Origin: an uncultured Ignavibacteria bacterium
Lineage (GTDB): Bacteria > Bacteroidota > Ignavibacteria > SZUA-365
Assembly: GCA_913061095.1 (NCBI GenBank)
Contig: CAJXVM010000017.1
Location: 1 to 64,000 of the forward strand
Length of the DNA stretch: 64,000 nt
Direction of reading: 5' to 3'
Below the pieces are notes generated by a model. It had not been told where the DNA came from, made no database searches, and was given only the letters and a program-made list of their open reading frames with translations. Position 1 is the stretch's first letter; every line of letters starts with the position of its first letter. Positions 14,509 through 24,010 of this stretch are shown here, in pieces. The translations under genes were made by a program, and so were the position numbers.

Positions 14509-17500
14509 GCAGCTCCTCCGTTGGTATTGCGGATCTTCGCCTTGTAGGTGATGGATGGAATGATGTTCAGGCTCTGCAGCACGTGATATCCGCGCTCGGT
14601 CTTCATGCTTCGGGAGACCGCGCTGTCGGGATCATTGGTGTTCCCGAACACGATGGCGTCGGCCGGACAGGCCTGCTGACAGGCAGTGACAACTTCGCCG
14701 TCGCGCAGCAGTTCGCGTCCTTCGTTCTTCGCGTTGTACTTCGCCTCGTTGATGCGCTGCACACAGAACGTGCACTTCTCCATCACACCGCGCATGCGGA
14801 CGGTCACGTCGGGGTTGAATACGAGACTCATCGGATCGCGGTCCTCCCTGTGGTAGTTGAGATAGTTGAAACGGCGGACCTTGTATGGACAGTTGTTCGA
14901 ACAGTACCGCGTTCCGACGCAGCGGTTATAGGTCATTTCGTTGAGTCCCTCCGGACTGTGCGTCGTCGCGGCAACCGGACACACATTCTCGCAGGGCGCC
15001 TTTTCACAGTGCTGGCAGAGCATGGGCTGCAGTGTTGTGTCGGGATTATCCTCGTCACCACTGTAATAGCGGTCGATGCGGATCCAGTGCATTTCCCTGC
15101 CGTTCATGACTTCCTCCTTGCCGACGACCGGAATGTTGTTTTCCGAGACGCAGGCGGCCACGCAGGCATTGCATCCCACGCAGGCGGAGGTGTCGATGCT
15201 CATCCCCCAGCGATGCCCCTTCGAATAATCGTAGGCGGGCATGATGCTGATCGGACGGTCGGTGGCATCCTCAGCGCCGTACAGCGGAAGATCATGCCTG
15301 TACAGCTCGGAAGGGTTCGCGATGAATTCTTCGAGCGTCCCCTCCTTGACAATTTCCTTCCGGTCGATGTCGAAGAGTTCCTCACCCGACAGCGAGTGGT
15401 GATCCTGTGTGGTCGCGATAGGATAACGCTCGCCGGTTTTTTCAACCTGAACGGGGAGATAACCGATGCTCTGACCCGCACGCGGCATGAGCGGAAAGAC
15501 ATTGACGCCCTTGTCGGCAAGAACGCGTCCACCTTCCTTCCGTCCGAAACCGGTTTGCGTAATGATCACATCGTCGGCCACGCCGGGCTGGATGAATACG
15601 GGCAGGCGTGTGCTGCCCGCCGCGGTTTTCACTTCAATGACATCCTCCTGGTCCACGCCGATGGCACCGGCAGTCGCGCGGCTCATCACGGCAAGGTTGT
15701 CCCAGGTGGTCTTGGTTACCGGATCGGGCAGTTCCATCAGCCAGCCAAGATTGGCGTACAGACCGTCATCGAGGCTGTGGCTGGGAAGGATACCGAGCAT
15801 CATCCCTTTGCCCCCGGCATCGGCGGCCGCACGTATCATCGCCGGTGCGGCTGTCGCACGGAACGCGGCGGATGAGGCGCCCGGTGTCAGCCCGACGCTC
15901 CCGTTGCGCAGGGCGTCGGTCCAGAATCCGCTGAAAGACGCGCGCCCGCTGCGCGGGAAAACGTCCTCACGCCAGCGGGACCGGACATACTCATAGAAAT
16001 TCGGGATCTCCGCGAATTGCGTTTCATCCATTTCCCGCGCGATACCCATCAGCGCGTCGGGCAGCGAGGGTTGTGCCTCGTTGAGCGGTGCGATCAGCGG
16101 CTGCACGACAGACTGTGTGCCGTCGAACATCGCGACATCGCCCCACTGCTCGAGATAATGGTTGACAGGAATGAAGATCGAGCAGAACTTGGAGCTTTCG
16201 TCCGCGTAGAGAGAAAGTGAGAACCGGTACAGCACTCGTGAAGTGAGCTTTCGGAAACTGTCACCCGGCATGGAATAGGCGGGATTGACACCGGCGAACA
16301 TCAGCACGCCCACATTCCCGCGCTCGAGATCTTTCGTGAGCGTCTCGATCTGCTCGCGTTTCGAATTGCTGAACGGGAGGATATGGCGCGGATCGATGAT
16401 GCGTCCCTCGCCGATCGCGCCGAGCACGGTATTGCACATCACACCGAGCGCATGGGTGTGCGCCGGAAGATGCCGCCCGATCATGACAACTGAACGGTTC
16501 GCTGCAAGATCATCAGCGATGAGCTTGATCGTCGGGAAGCGGTCGTTGGCCGCATTGCGCAGCAACGCCGTGCTCTGCGCATCAAGTCCACCCTTTCCGC
16601 GCACAATGACCAGCTCATGCAGCAGCGCCAGAAGAAATTCGTCGATCTCGCCGGGCTTGATGCGGATACGCTGATCAGCGCTGGATCCCGTTGTGGTCAT
16701 CATGGACTCCACCGCGTACAAGCGGTTCATCTTCGACGCATCGCGTTCGGGCTTTCGGCCCGCGGCGAAACGGCGGATGTGGTAGAGCGATGCTGGATCC
16801 GTACCGAGAAAATCTGCATCCACACCGAGGATAACATCGGCTTTCCCGAGATCCGGTACGAGTTCGGCATCAACACCGAGCATCCGTGCATTGGCCTCCG
16901 CCGCGCCGTAGGCGGTGATGGCCGGCCAGGTCACCACACGGGTGTTCGGCAGCATGCGCTCGAGATCGCCGTAGAGTTTCCGCAGTGACGGCGAGGCGTG
17001 CTCGTCAACGAGGATGCGGACGGATTTTCCCTGCGCCGTCACCTCGCGCACGGCGTCGGCGATGCGGCGATAGGCGTTCAGCGGCGTGGAGTCGCTGTTG
17101 TTGACGGTGGGACGCAGCACACGGTCAGGATCGTAGAGTGAAAGCAGCGACGCCTGCATGAGGTGATTGGATTTCCCTCCGCTCACCGGACAGCGGTCGT
17201 TGCCCTCGATCTTTATCGGCCGTCCTTCCCGTGACTCCACGAGGAGCCCTGCCGCGAAATTCTGCCGCGTGAACGCCGTGGTGAAGTAGTTTGCCTTGCC
17301 GGGAGTGAGATACTCCGGTTTGTGCACGTACGGGACAATTTCCTGCTCCGGACGGCGGCAACCCGTTGCGGCCAGTGCGGCCGATGCGGCCAGGAGTCCC
17401 ATGAACGTCCGCCTCGTGATGCCGCCGGCATCGGCATTGGGTTTGTCGTAATCCTCGGGGAACTCGCGATGGAGCTGCTCCATCAGTTCGGGATCCCGAC

Positions 17501-17555
17501 CGAGTTCGCCGAAGCTCTTCCAGTATGTCTTGCCGTTGCTTTTGGGGTCAGCCAT
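14505..17555 (-). CDS. actB: Alternative complex III subunit ActB (molybdopterin-oxidoreductase-like/Fe-S fusion)
   Basis: 1016 residues. A twin-arginine signal (R48-R49 in TRRTFMGLL) precedes a lipobox-like Cys (C66). Residues ~70-740 resemble the molybdopterin oxidoreductase fold, which in this complex carries no molybdenum. The C-terminal quarter has four Fe-S motifs: [26 protein letters not shown]879[11 protein letters not shown] and CTFC…CQQACP. In the third motif a Cys is replaced by Thr882, as expected for the single [3Fe-4S] cluster among three [4Fe-4S]. It is periplasm-facing and relays electrons from ActC to the ActA/ActE haems. Confidence 0.96.
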   Translation of the reverse strand: MADPKSNGKTYWKSFGELGRDPELMEQLHREFPEDYDKPNADAGGITRRTFMGLLAASAALAATGCRRPEQEIVPYVHKPEYLTPGKANYFTTAFTRQNFAAGLLVESREGRPIKIEGNDRCPVSGGKSNHLMQASLLSLYDPDRVLRPTVNNSDSTPLNAYRRIADAVREVTAQGKSVRILVDEHASPSLRKLYGDLERMLPNTRVVTWPAITAYGAAEANARMLGVDAELVPDLGKADVILGVDADFLGTDPASLYHIRRFAAGRKPERDASKMNRLYAVESMMTTTGSSADQRIRIKPGEIDEFLLALLHELVIVRGKGGLDAQSTALLRNAANDRFPTIKLIADDLAANRSVVMIGRHLPAHTHALGVMCNTVLGAIGEGRIIDPRHILPFSNSKREQIETLTKDLERGNVGVLMFAGVNPAYSMPGDSFRKLTSRVLYRFSLSLYADESSKFCSIFIPVNHYLEQWGDVAMFDGTQSVVQPLIAPLNEAQPSLPDALMGIAREMDETQFAEIPNFYEYVRSRWREDVFPRSGRASFSGFWTDALRNGSVGLTPGASSAAFRATAAPAMIRAAADAGGKGMMLGILPSHSLDDGLYANLGWLMELPDPVTKTTWDNLAVMSRATAGAIGVDQEDVIEVKTAAGSTRLPVFIQPGVADDVIITQTGFGRKEGGRVLADKGVNVFPLMPRAGQSIGYLPVQVEKTGERYPIATTQDHHSLSGEELFDIDRKEIVKEGTLEEFIANPSELYRHDLPLYGAEDATDRPISIMPAYDYSKGHRWGMSIDTSACVGCNACVAACVSENNIPVVGKEEVMNGREMHWIRIDRYYSGDEDNPDTTLQPMLCQHCEKAPCENVCPVAATTHSPEGLNEMTYNRCVGTRYCSNNCPYKVRRFNYLNYHREDRDPMSLVFNPDVTVRMRGVMEKCTFCVQRINEAKYNAKNEGRELLRDGEVVTACQQACPADAIVFGNTNDPDSAVSRSMKTERGYHVLQSLNIIPSITYKAKIRNTNGGAA

Positions 17556-17603
17556 TGGTGTATGTTCTCACGATTGAATTCTTCGTTGCTGTTCGCTGCG
17601 GGA

Positions 17604-18215
17604 TCAGTGGTGACAGGCCGAACAGTGTTCCGGTCCCTTCGGGATATCGCTTCGCAGCAGGGCGGGATCGACATCCAGTCCGCTGATTTCGCGCGTCGGA
17701 ATCACATATTCCTCGGGCGCACGATGACAGTCGAGGCACCATCCCATCGTCAGCGGTTCCTTCTGTGCAATCACACCCTGTGTTTCCACCTCGCCGTGGC
17801 AGGAGGCACAATCGATGCCCGCATTCACATGACGGCTGTGATTGAAAAAGGCGTACTCCGGAAGACGATGGATACGCACCCATGGAATGGGTTCGTTATT
17901 CTCGTAGCTCTTTCGCACCATTTCGAGTTTGGGGCTGTCGCGCTTGACCGACGTGTGGCAGTTCATGCAGGTCTGCGTGGGCGGCACCGTGCTGTGCGCG
18001 GATGTTTCCACGCTGGTGTGACAGTACACGCAGGTGATCTCCAACTCCCCGGCATGCAGCCGGTGATCGAAAGGGACGGGCTGCTGGGGGCGATAGCCGA
18101 CGTCCATCACGCGCGGATGGCGCAGGAAATAAAAGGAGACGGCACCCACCGCGATGAGCACGACGAGGGCTACGATGATGCGCTTGATCTGCAGATCAGT
18201 TTTCGAAGTGTACAT
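17604..18215 (-). CDS. actA: Alternative complex III subunit ActA (pentahaem cytochrome c)
   Basis: 203 residues: an N-terminal membrane anchor (about 12-31) and five CXXCH motifs with Cys pairs at 62/65, 83/86, 136/139, 160/163 and 198/201, the last ending the protein (CSACHH). Pentahaem ActA is the usual first subunit of the complex. An in-frame TTG at 18221 exists, but ATG 18215 is the more credible start. It follows the small membrane protein, whose stop lies at 18218-18220. Confidence 0.95.
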   Translation of the reverse strand: MYTSKTDLQIKRIIVALVVLIAVGAVSFYFLRHPRVMDVGYRPQQPVPFDHRLHAGELEITCVYCHTSVETSAHSTVPPTQTCMNCHTSVKRDSPKLEMVRKSYENNEPIPWVRIHRLPEYAFFNHSRHVNAGIDCASCHGEVETQGVIAQKEPLTMGWCLDCHRAPEEYVIPTREISGLDVDPALLRSDIPKGPEHCSACHH

Positions 18216-18217
18216 GG

Positions 18218-18496
18218 TCAATGTGCTTTCTGAAGATGCAGTTCGTCAGCATCGGCGGCGCTGCCGCGACGACGCGCGATCCAGAGCCGAAGGATGAATC
18301 CGCCGATCACGAGGAATGGCATCGTCATCATGAATACGATGCTGGCATTGAATCCGGAGGAAACCGGCGACTGTCCGCCACCCTCCATGTATGATTCCTT
18401 GCAGTTCGGACATGCGCCGGCGATCTCCGGCAGCACGACGACAAGCAGGATAAATGCGATCAGTAGGATGATGGTATTTCTCATGGGATTATGCAT
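18218..18496 (-). CDS. Small membrane protein preceding actA
   Basis: 92 residues with a hydrophobic N-terminal segment (signal or anchor, about 8-27), a short exported part with CPNC, a Gly/Ser linker, a second helix (about 49-70) and a basic end (RRRG). I recall similar small CPxC proteins directly upstream of alternative complex III operons in other phyla, but they have no assigned function. The Cys pair could bind a metal or act as a thiol in haem or copper insertion. It overlaps the DUF420 gene by 8 bases and sits tight against actA. Confidence 0.7.
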   Translation of the reverse strand: MHNPMRNTIILLIAFILLVVVLPEIAGACPNCKESYMEGGGQSPVSSGFNASIVFMMTMPFLVIGGFILRLWIARRRGSAADADELHLQKAH

Positions 18497-18911
18497 ACCA
18501 GTGGTACAACATCAGGTATACCAGAACGCCGGTCACGGATACGTACATCCAGATCGGCAGCGTCCAGCGCGCGATTCTGCGGTGCTTTTCCACCTTCATG
18601 TTAAGTCCGCGGAAGAGCGTGATAATCGCCATCGGCGGCACGGCAACGGCCAGCACCGAATGCGAGATCAGGATCGCGAAGTACACGACACGTGCCGCTC
18701 CCTCTCCGGTAAAACGCGTGATGATGGCGGAGTTGAAATGGTAGTACAGGTACGACACAAGGAACACCGCGGATGTCGTAAAGGCCGCGAGCATCATTGC
18801 GCGATGCTGCGAAACTTTTTTCTGACGAATGAACACGAATCCGATCATCAGAAAGGTGAACGCCAGCGCATTGAGCAGCGCATTGACCGTCGGCAGATCA
18901 CTGACTGTCAT
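18489..18911 (-). CDS. DUF420 family membrane protein
   Basis: 140 residues with four membrane helices. Conserved His residues (KVSQHRAMML, YLYYHFNS, ILISHSVLA, KVEKHRRIAR) are those of the DUF420 (YozB-like) family, found next to cytochrome oxidase and SCO genes in many bacteria. Paired intramembrane histidines suggest haem or copper handling during oxidase assembly, which is inference. It is coupled to the upstream sco gene by an ATGA overlap. Confidence 0.85.
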   Translation of the reverse strand: MTVSDLPTVNALLNALAFTFLMIGFVFIRQKKVSQHRAMMLAAFTTSAVFLVSYLYYHFNSAIITRFTGEGAARVVYFAILISHSVLAVAVPPMAIITLFRGLNMKVEKHRRIARWTLPIWMYVSVTGVLVYLMLYHWYA

Positions 18912-19498
18912 GACGCCTGCCCTCCGAGAAGGAAATCGATCGCGGCACGCAGTTCATTCATCTTGACGGGATCCACACCGTCATAGTAGCCGCGGATCAT
19001 GCCGCTGCGGTCCACCAGCGCGAACCGCGTGCTGTGCAGGGCGGGATTCGTTCCATCGCCCATGAGAAAGCCCTTCGAGGCCAGCTCGGCGACGACTTCC
19101 CTGCTGTTTCGCAGCATGTGCCAGCGGCCGGGCTTCGCGGAATAGCGGTCAGCGTACTTCGCCAGCCGTTCCACCGAGTCACGCTCGGGATCGACCGAAA
19201 AGCCGACGATGCGGAAATCCTCCTGATCGGCATACTCCGCCTGCAGAACGTTCGCATTGGAGTTCATCGTCGGGCATGGTCCGCCGCAGGAGGTGAAAAA
19301 GAAATAGGCGATGTACACCGTTCCGCGGACATCCTCCTCGGATACGGTTTCGCCGGTAAAGTTCGTGAATGTGAAATCAGGCGCTTCGGTGATTTCGGGC
19401 AGCTCTGTGACGGTGTTTCGTGCCTCGTCTGAAGAACAGCCGGAAAGCAGCGCCACGCCGAAAAAAAGCAGCGATATGTACTGAACGGTGCGTGTCAT
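18908..19498 (-). CDS. sco: SCO1/SenC family copper chaperone lipoprotein
   Basis: 196 residues: lipobox LLSGC (C21), then a thioredoxin-like fold with the copper-binding CGGPCP motif (C71, C75) and the distal His (H155 in ALHSTRFAL). SCO proteins deliver copper to the CuA site of oxidase subunit II or keep its cysteines reduced. The start ATG 19498 overlaps the upstream permease stop. The open frame extends far upstream only as antiframe of the ABC genes. Confidence 0.94.
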   Translation of the reverse strand: MTRTVQYISLLFFGVALLSGCSSDEARNTVTELPEITEAPDFTFTNFTGETVSEEDVRGTVYIAYFFFTSCGGPCPTMNSNANVLQAEYADQEDFRIVGFSVDPERDSVERLAKYADRYSAKPGRWHMLRNSREVVAELASKGFLMGDGTNPALHSTRFALVDRSGMIRGYYDGVDPVKMNELRAAIDFLLGGQAS

Positions 19499-20259
19499 GA
19501 TGTTCGAACGATGCGCAGAGAATACAGGTACAACAGGATTGATACCGCGGCAAGCACCGTAACGGAAATCCACGGTGCGGGCCCGGCGGGAAATGTGATC
19601 GTGCTGCCCAGAAAAAACAGCTGCTGGAACAGCGCGGTGATATAGTACATCGGATTCAGCATCATCACCGTCTGCATCCACCCGGACGCTCCTTCGGTGG
19701 GAAAGAACGCACCGGAAAGCAACCACATCGGAATGAGCAGCAGGTTCATGATGGCATGGAATCCCTGCGTTGAGGACATGTTCCATGCAAGGATGAATCC
19801 CAGCAGGGTCAGCATCATCGATGCCGCTGTGAGCATGAGAAAGCTGAGCGCGAATCCTTCCGCTGTCAGTCCAATGCCGGTAAACGGCAGCAGGATCATG
19901 AAGAGCAGGGACTGCGCGATGGCAATTGTCGTGCCGGAAAGCATCTTGCTCCAGATGATTGAAGCGCGCGTGGCGGGTGAGGTGATCACCCCCTGGAGAA
20001 ATCCCGACTTGCGATCCTCGATGATGGATATCGTCGAAAAAATCGCCGCGAAGAGCGCGATGAGGAGGATGATTCCCGGGAACAGCCACGCACCGTAATC
20101 CATACCGGAGGCGGAGAAACTGCCCCGGAATCCCGCAGCGAGAAAAATCCAGATGACAAAGGGCTGTCCCACGGCACCGACCACGCGACTGCGCTGACGC
20201 AGAAAATGTTTCAGGTCGCGGGACCACAGGCTGTACGTCGGAAGTGCCATTGTGCTCAT
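19495..20259 (-). CDS. ABC-2 type transporter permease
   Basis: 254 residues, six membrane helices, with the ABC-2 signature GFLQGVITSPATRASIIWSKMLSG and a later PMWLLSGAFFP. It pairs with the ATPase encoded immediately upstream (4-base overlap). The position inside an oxidase/SCO/heme A cluster suggests a role in copper or haem handling, like NosFY in nitrous oxide reductase maturation. The substrate cannot be read from sequence. Confidence 0.9.
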   Translation of the reverse strand: MSTMALPTYSLWSRDLKHFLRQRSRVVGAVGQPFVIWIFLAAGFRGSFSASGMDYGAWLFPGIILLIALFAAIFSTISIIEDRKSGFLQGVITSPATRASIIWSKMLSGTTIAIAQSLLFMILLPFTGIGLTAEGFALSFLMLTAASMMLTLLGFILAWNMSSTQGFHAIMNLLLIPMWLLSGAFFPTEGASGWMQTVMMLNPMYYITALFQQLFFLGSTITFPAGPAPWISVTVLAAVSILLYLYSLRIVRTS

Positions 20260-21185
20260 GCCGCCAGCAGTTCCTCCTCCGCCCGCGCAATGGCATGGCC
20301 GGTCCGTGCGATGAAAAAATCTTCCAGTGTCGGACGCCGCGCCTGAATGTCCTGCACCAGCGGATGATCCGCATCGAGAATGGACGCGACGTCGCGGAGT
20401 CCGGTATTGCGGAGCAGCAGCGTCTGCTCACGCAGATGCAGCAGGTCCCGGTCTCCATGCGTTCGGAGATGTGCGGCAAGCGTGGCGGGATCGGGAGTCG
20501 TGATTTCCACGACGGTCGGACCGAAGTCCTCGAGAAGACGCGCCGGGGCATCATCGGCGATCAGCGTCCCCTGCTCGAGCACGGCGACGCGATCGCAGCG
20601 CGTCGCCAGCGGCAGCACATGTGTAATGAGGAGTGTGACAAGCCGGTGCTCCACGGTAACCTCCCGGAGGAGGGAAAAGAACGATTCACGCGCGTCGACA
20701 TCGAGTCCGGTGAAGGGCTCATCAAGCACGAGAAGCTCCGGCTTCGTGAGCAGCGCCTTCGCCAGTTCCACACGCCGCTGAAATCCGCCGGAGAGCGCGC
20801 TGACGCGTGTGTCCAGTGCATCGGCAATGCCGAGACGGTCAAGCAGTGCGGCGGAGATATCATCCCTCCCAAGCCGCAGTCCGTAAAGCATGGCGTGATG
20901 CCGGATATTTTCAAAGGCTGTCAGATGCGGATCGAGACTCGGAGACTGAAAGACAACACCGATGCGCGCGTTTCGTGGCGACGCGTTGTGCATGGTGATG
21001 CTCCCCTGCTGCAGCGCCAGCACACCGGTCAGCAGACGGAAGAGGGTGGTCTTCCCGCTTCCGTTCGATCCGACGACCGCGGTCACATCACCCTGTGCGG
21101 CCGTCAGTGACACGCCGCGCAACGCGCGTGTTCCTGCGCCCCTTCGGGCGGCATATGTATGTGCGATATTCTGAACGAGCAGCAT
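20256..21185 (-). CDS. ABC transporter ATP-binding protein
   Basis: 309 residues. Walker A GSNGSGKTT, Q-loop VFQSPSLDP, signature LSGGFQRR, Walker B LLVLDEPFTGLD, then an H-loop His (LLITH) and a ~70-residue C-terminal extension (TPDPATLAAHLRTHGD) typical of ABC-2/CcmA-like exporters. It works with the downstream permease. It lies 11 bases after oxidase subunit IV in the same transcript, supporting a part in oxidase biogenesis. Confidence 0.93.
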   Translation of the reverse strand: MLLVQNIAHTYAARRGAGTRALRGVSLTAAQGDVTAVVGSNGSGKTTLFRLLTGVLALQQGSITMHNASPRNARIGVVFQSPSLDPHLTAFENIRHHAMLYGLRLGRDDISAALLDRLGIADALDTRVSALSGGFQRRVELAKALLTKPELLVLDEPFTGLDVDARESFFSLLREVTVEHRLVTLLITHVLPLATRCDRVAVLEQGTLIADDAPARLLEDFGPTVVEITTPDPATLAAHLRTHGDRDLLHLREQTLLLRNTGLRDVASILDADHPLVQDIQARRPTLEDFFIARTGHAIARAEEELLAA

Positions 21186-21196
21186 CGGTTCTTGTG

Positions 21197-21478
21197 TCAG
21201 AGTCCAAGGAACGTAAGGGCAAATACAAATGTGAGAAAGAAAAACGCCGGTATGTAGACGAAATAGCGCAGACGGCGATTGTCGAATTTCAGATGCATGA
21301 AAATCCAGATGACGAGAGCCGCCTTGAATACGGCGATCAGCACTCCGACGACAATATTCAGCGTGTCACCGAAATGGATGGTGGTCACACCGACCGTGAG
21401 CGCGGTCAGAATCATCAGGGCGATGAACACCCGGAGATAAGATTTCTGAATCTGTTCGAAGCTTGTGCCGGAAGCCAT
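21197..21478 (-). CDS. coxD: Cytochrome c oxidase subunit IV (caa3 type)
   Basis: 93 residues, three membrane helices, with the VFKAALVIWIFMHLKFDNRRLRYFVY segment typical of the prokaryotic cytochrome c oxidase subunit IV family. It stabilises the oxidase and carries no cofactor. It directly follows subunit III. Confidence 0.92.
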   Translation of the reverse strand: MASGTSFEQIQKSYLRVFIALMILTALTVGVTTIHFGDTLNIVVGVLIAVFKAALVIWIFMHLKFDNRRLRYFVYIPAFFFLTFVFALTFLGL

Positions 21479-21497
21479 GCGGTTCTCCTGTTTGTGT

Positions 21498-22088
21498 CTA
21501 GAAAATCAGGTACAGCGTTGGGAAGAGGAAGATCCAGACGAGGTCGACGAAGTGCCAGTAGAGTCCCAGCGTCTCAACGCGGTGATGCATCGTGCGGGGA
21601 TACCCTTTCAGCAGCGATTTTCCCAGCATCCACGCCATCGGGATCATGCCGCCGATGACATGCAGCGCATGAAAGCCGGTCATGGTGAAGTACGAAGCGA
21701 AAAAGGTGTTTGTCCACGGATAGATGTCATGGCTGAACTTCGTGGCATACTCGTATGACTTGATGCCGAGAAAGGCGAACGCAAACAGCAGCGTGAGCGC
21801 CATGAAGAGGCGGAATTTCGCTTCGTGGCCGCGCTCGAGCGCGACATGTGAGAGTGCCATCGTCAGGCTGCTTGAGATCAGAACCGCGGTATTGATCGTC
21901 GCAACCACTTTATCGAGCTGATGCGCGCTGGCGGTGAATACCTCGATGTTGAGATTCCGCAGAACGATGAACGCGCCGAAGAATCCCGTGAAAAACATGA
22001 TCTCGGATGCGAGGAACACCCACATGCCGAGCTTGCCGTGGTAGATGCCGGTGTTGAACCGTGAATGCGTAGCTGCCGCGGTAGTCAT
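21498..22088 (-). CDS. coxC: Cytochrome c oxidase subunit III
   Basis: 196 residues with five membrane helices, the short bacterial form. Typical motifs are GMWVFLASEIMFFTGFFGAF, FFASYFTMTGFHALHVIGG and the C-terminal LYWHFVDLVWIFLFP. It binds lipid and supports proton uptake in subunit I. It lies 5 bases after ctaB. Confidence 0.95.
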   Translation of the reverse strand: MTTAAATHSRFNTGIYHGKLGMWVFLASEIMFFTGFFGAFIVLRNLNIEVFTASAHQLDKVVATINTAVLISSSLTMALSHVALERGHEAKFRLFMALTLLFAFAFLGIKSYEYATKFSHDIYPWTNTFFASYFTMTGFHALHVIGGMIPMAWMLGKSLLKGYPRTMHHRVETLGLYWHFVDLVWIFLFPTLYLIF

Positions 22089-22093
22089 CTGCG

Positions 22094-23011
22094 TCAGGCC
22101 TTATCAATGAACATGAGTGTGATCAAAGCAAGAAGATAGAAATACGATGACAGCAGAACGGAACGCGCCCTGCTGTTGCTGCGGTCATGAAAGAATCGGA
22201 ACCCGGCCGCGACGAATGCTCCGCCGAGGAGGGCCGCACCGATGAAATAGATCACTCCGGTGACACCGATCACCGTCAGCATCAGGCTGAAGAGCATCAG
22301 CATCAGCGTATAGATGACAATGTGCCGGGCGACGACGATGCCGGAACCGTCAAGCACGGTCAGCATGGGGAAGCCACCGCGCTCGTAATCCTTCCGGTAC
22401 ATCCATGCAAGCGAAAGGAAATGCGGCATCTGCCAGAGAAACAGGATCATGAAGAGCACGCCGGCCTCGAGTCCGATCGCGCCGCTGACGGTTGCATATC
22501 CGCCGAGCGGGGGCAGGGCACCGGGCACGCCGCCGATCAGTGTCGCGACCTGCGTGCGACGCTTCAGCGGCGTATAGACGGCGAGATACAGTACCGCGGT
22601 GAGCAGCGCGAGCATGGCCGTCAACGGCTGCGCTGCAAGCAGCAGCGCGATGCCGGCGACCGCGAGTGTCACGCCGAATATCAGCGCGCTGGACAGGCGG
22701 ATCTTTCCGGACGGAATCGGTCGGAACATGGTGCGTTTCATCGCCCGGTCGTGATCGTGTTCCATGACGTGGTTGAGCACACAGCTCCCGGCGGATACCA
22801 GCGCTGTTCCGACAACGGTCAGCAGGAACAGAAGCGCATACTCCAGTGTGAGAAAATCACGCGGCAGGGCCAGGTAAAAACCCGCTGCCGTACTGATCAC
22901 CACCATGAGCGTGATACCGGGCTTGGTCAGTTCGTAATACGCTGAAAACGCTTCGCGGCGAGTCAGCGCGTGGTCATCCATCGTCAGTGCAGTGTTTCTC
23001 GTCGATCTCAT
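22094..23011 (-). CDS. ctaB: Protohaem IX farnesyltransferase (heme O synthase)
   Basis: 305 residues of the UbiA prenyltransferase family. The first Asp-rich site is SCVLNHVMEHDHDRAMKRT (NxxxxxxDxxMxRT) and the second lies in MYRKDYERGGFPML. It converts haem B to haem O for the oxidase; CtaA then makes haem A. ATG 23011 overlaps the ctaA stop; ATG 22981 (MDDHAL) is an alternative. Co-transcription with the oxidase ties haem supply to demand. Confidence 0.95.
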   Translation of the reverse strand: MRSTRNTALTMDDHALTRREAFSAYYELTKPGITLMVVISTAAGFYLALPRDFLTLEYALLFLLTVVGTALVSAGSCVLNHVMEHDHDRAMKRTMFRPIPSGKIRLSSALIFGVTLAVAGIALLLAAQPLTAMLALLTAVLYLAVYTPLKRRTQVATLIGGVPGALPPLGGYATVSGAIGLEAGVLFMILFLWQMPHFLSLAWMYRKDYERGGFPMLTVLDGSGIVVARHIVIYTLMLMLFSLMLTVIGVTGVIYFIGAALLGGAFVAAGFRFFHDRSNSRARSVLLSSYFYLLALITLMFIDKA

Positions 23012-23997
23012 GCGCGCACCCCCTGAAGATGCATTTCACTCCCCGGTTCCTCCGAGGAGGCAAAACGGTAGTACCGCACGCTGCGCGCGTACACCAGAAA
23101 GACAACCGCGAAGGTGATCGCACCGCCCATCACATGCAGAGTATTCGGCACGATCGCCTCCCGCGTCCAGATCACAGTCGCACCCAGGAGGAACTGCACC
23201 GTGACCATCGCGATAGCAGCAATGGCGGGTGTGCGGAGTTTGGCAAGATCGCGGTTCCGGAGAATGCGTACGCCCTGTGTGAAAATCATGGCCGTCAGCA
23301 CCACCGCGCCAATGCGGTGCGCGAACTGAATCGCGACGCCGAAACTCGTGAACGCCGGGATGATCTGTCCATTGTTCAGCGGGAAGTCACTGATCGCCAT
23401 ACCGCTGTAGGTGTGCCGGGTGATCGCGCCGAGCAGGATCTGAATGAACGTGAAGATGACAGTGGCGAGAAGCAGCCGCTGCAGTCCGCGGCCAGCCTCC
23501 ACAGGCATCGGGGGAGTCGGCTTGCTCCATCGCGGAGACGTCGCTGCGGCGATGAGCACCGTCATGAGCATGAACGACTGCGCAAGCATCGCATGGCTGA
23601 CCGAGACGGCGGTGGGCAGACGCATGAGAACGGTAAGCCCGCCGAGTACGCCCTGGACAATCACCGCGAGCAGTGCCGCGGCACTGAGCCACTTCAGCCA
23701 GCGCCGGTTGTCCTTCAGCCAGATCCACATGGTGACAATGATCATCAGCACGCCGATACCGGATGCAATAAGACGATGGCCGTGCTCGTAGACGATACCA
23801 CCGGTCCATTTTTCCAGCGGATAGGTGAACATGTTTTCGCCGTAGGTTGTCGGCCAGTCGGGCACGGAAAGACCGGCGCCCGCGCTGTGCACGAGACCGC
23901 CCTTGGCGATCAGCAGGATGGTCCCGATCGCGAGAATGGCCGCGATGCGATGCAGCCAGCGGTGGGACGTTGCGGATGAAGAATCTCGGGTATCCAT
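23008..23997 (-). CDS. ctaA: Heme A synthase (CtaA/COX15)
   Basis: 329 residues with eight membrane helices and the four conserved haem-ligand histidine regions: YEHGHR, VSHAML, QFAHRIGA and NTLHVMGGA. GLSVPDWPTTYG in the first periplasmic loop is diagnostic of the COX15 branch. It oxidises haem O to haem A. It is 13 bases after coxA, so in this cluster the haem synthesis genes split the oxidase subunits (B-A-ctaA-ctaB-C-D). Confidence 0.95.
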   Translation of the reverse strand: MDTRDSSSATSHRWLHRIAAILAIGTILLIAKGGLVHSAGAGLSVPDWPTTYGENMFTYPLEKWTGGIVYEHGHRLIASGIGVLMIIVTMWIWLKDNRRWLKWLSAAALLAVIVQGVLGGLTVLMRLPTAVSVSHAMLAQSFMLMTVLIAAATSPRWSKPTPPMPVEAGRGLQRLLLATVIFTFIQILLGAITRHTYSGMAISDFPLNNGQIIPAFTSFGVAIQFAHRIGAVVLTAMIFTQGVRILRNRDLAKLRTPAIAAIAMVTVQFLLGATVIWTREAIVPNTLHVMGGAITFAVVFLVYARSVRYYRFASSEEPGSEMHLQGVRA

Positions 23998-24010
23998 GTC
24001 GTATCGTATC

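Noticed and set aside
19499-20554. Single 548-codon gene covering sco and upstream DNA
   Set aside because: The upstream part is the antiframe of the ABC permease; SCO starts at ATG 19498 with its own lipobox.
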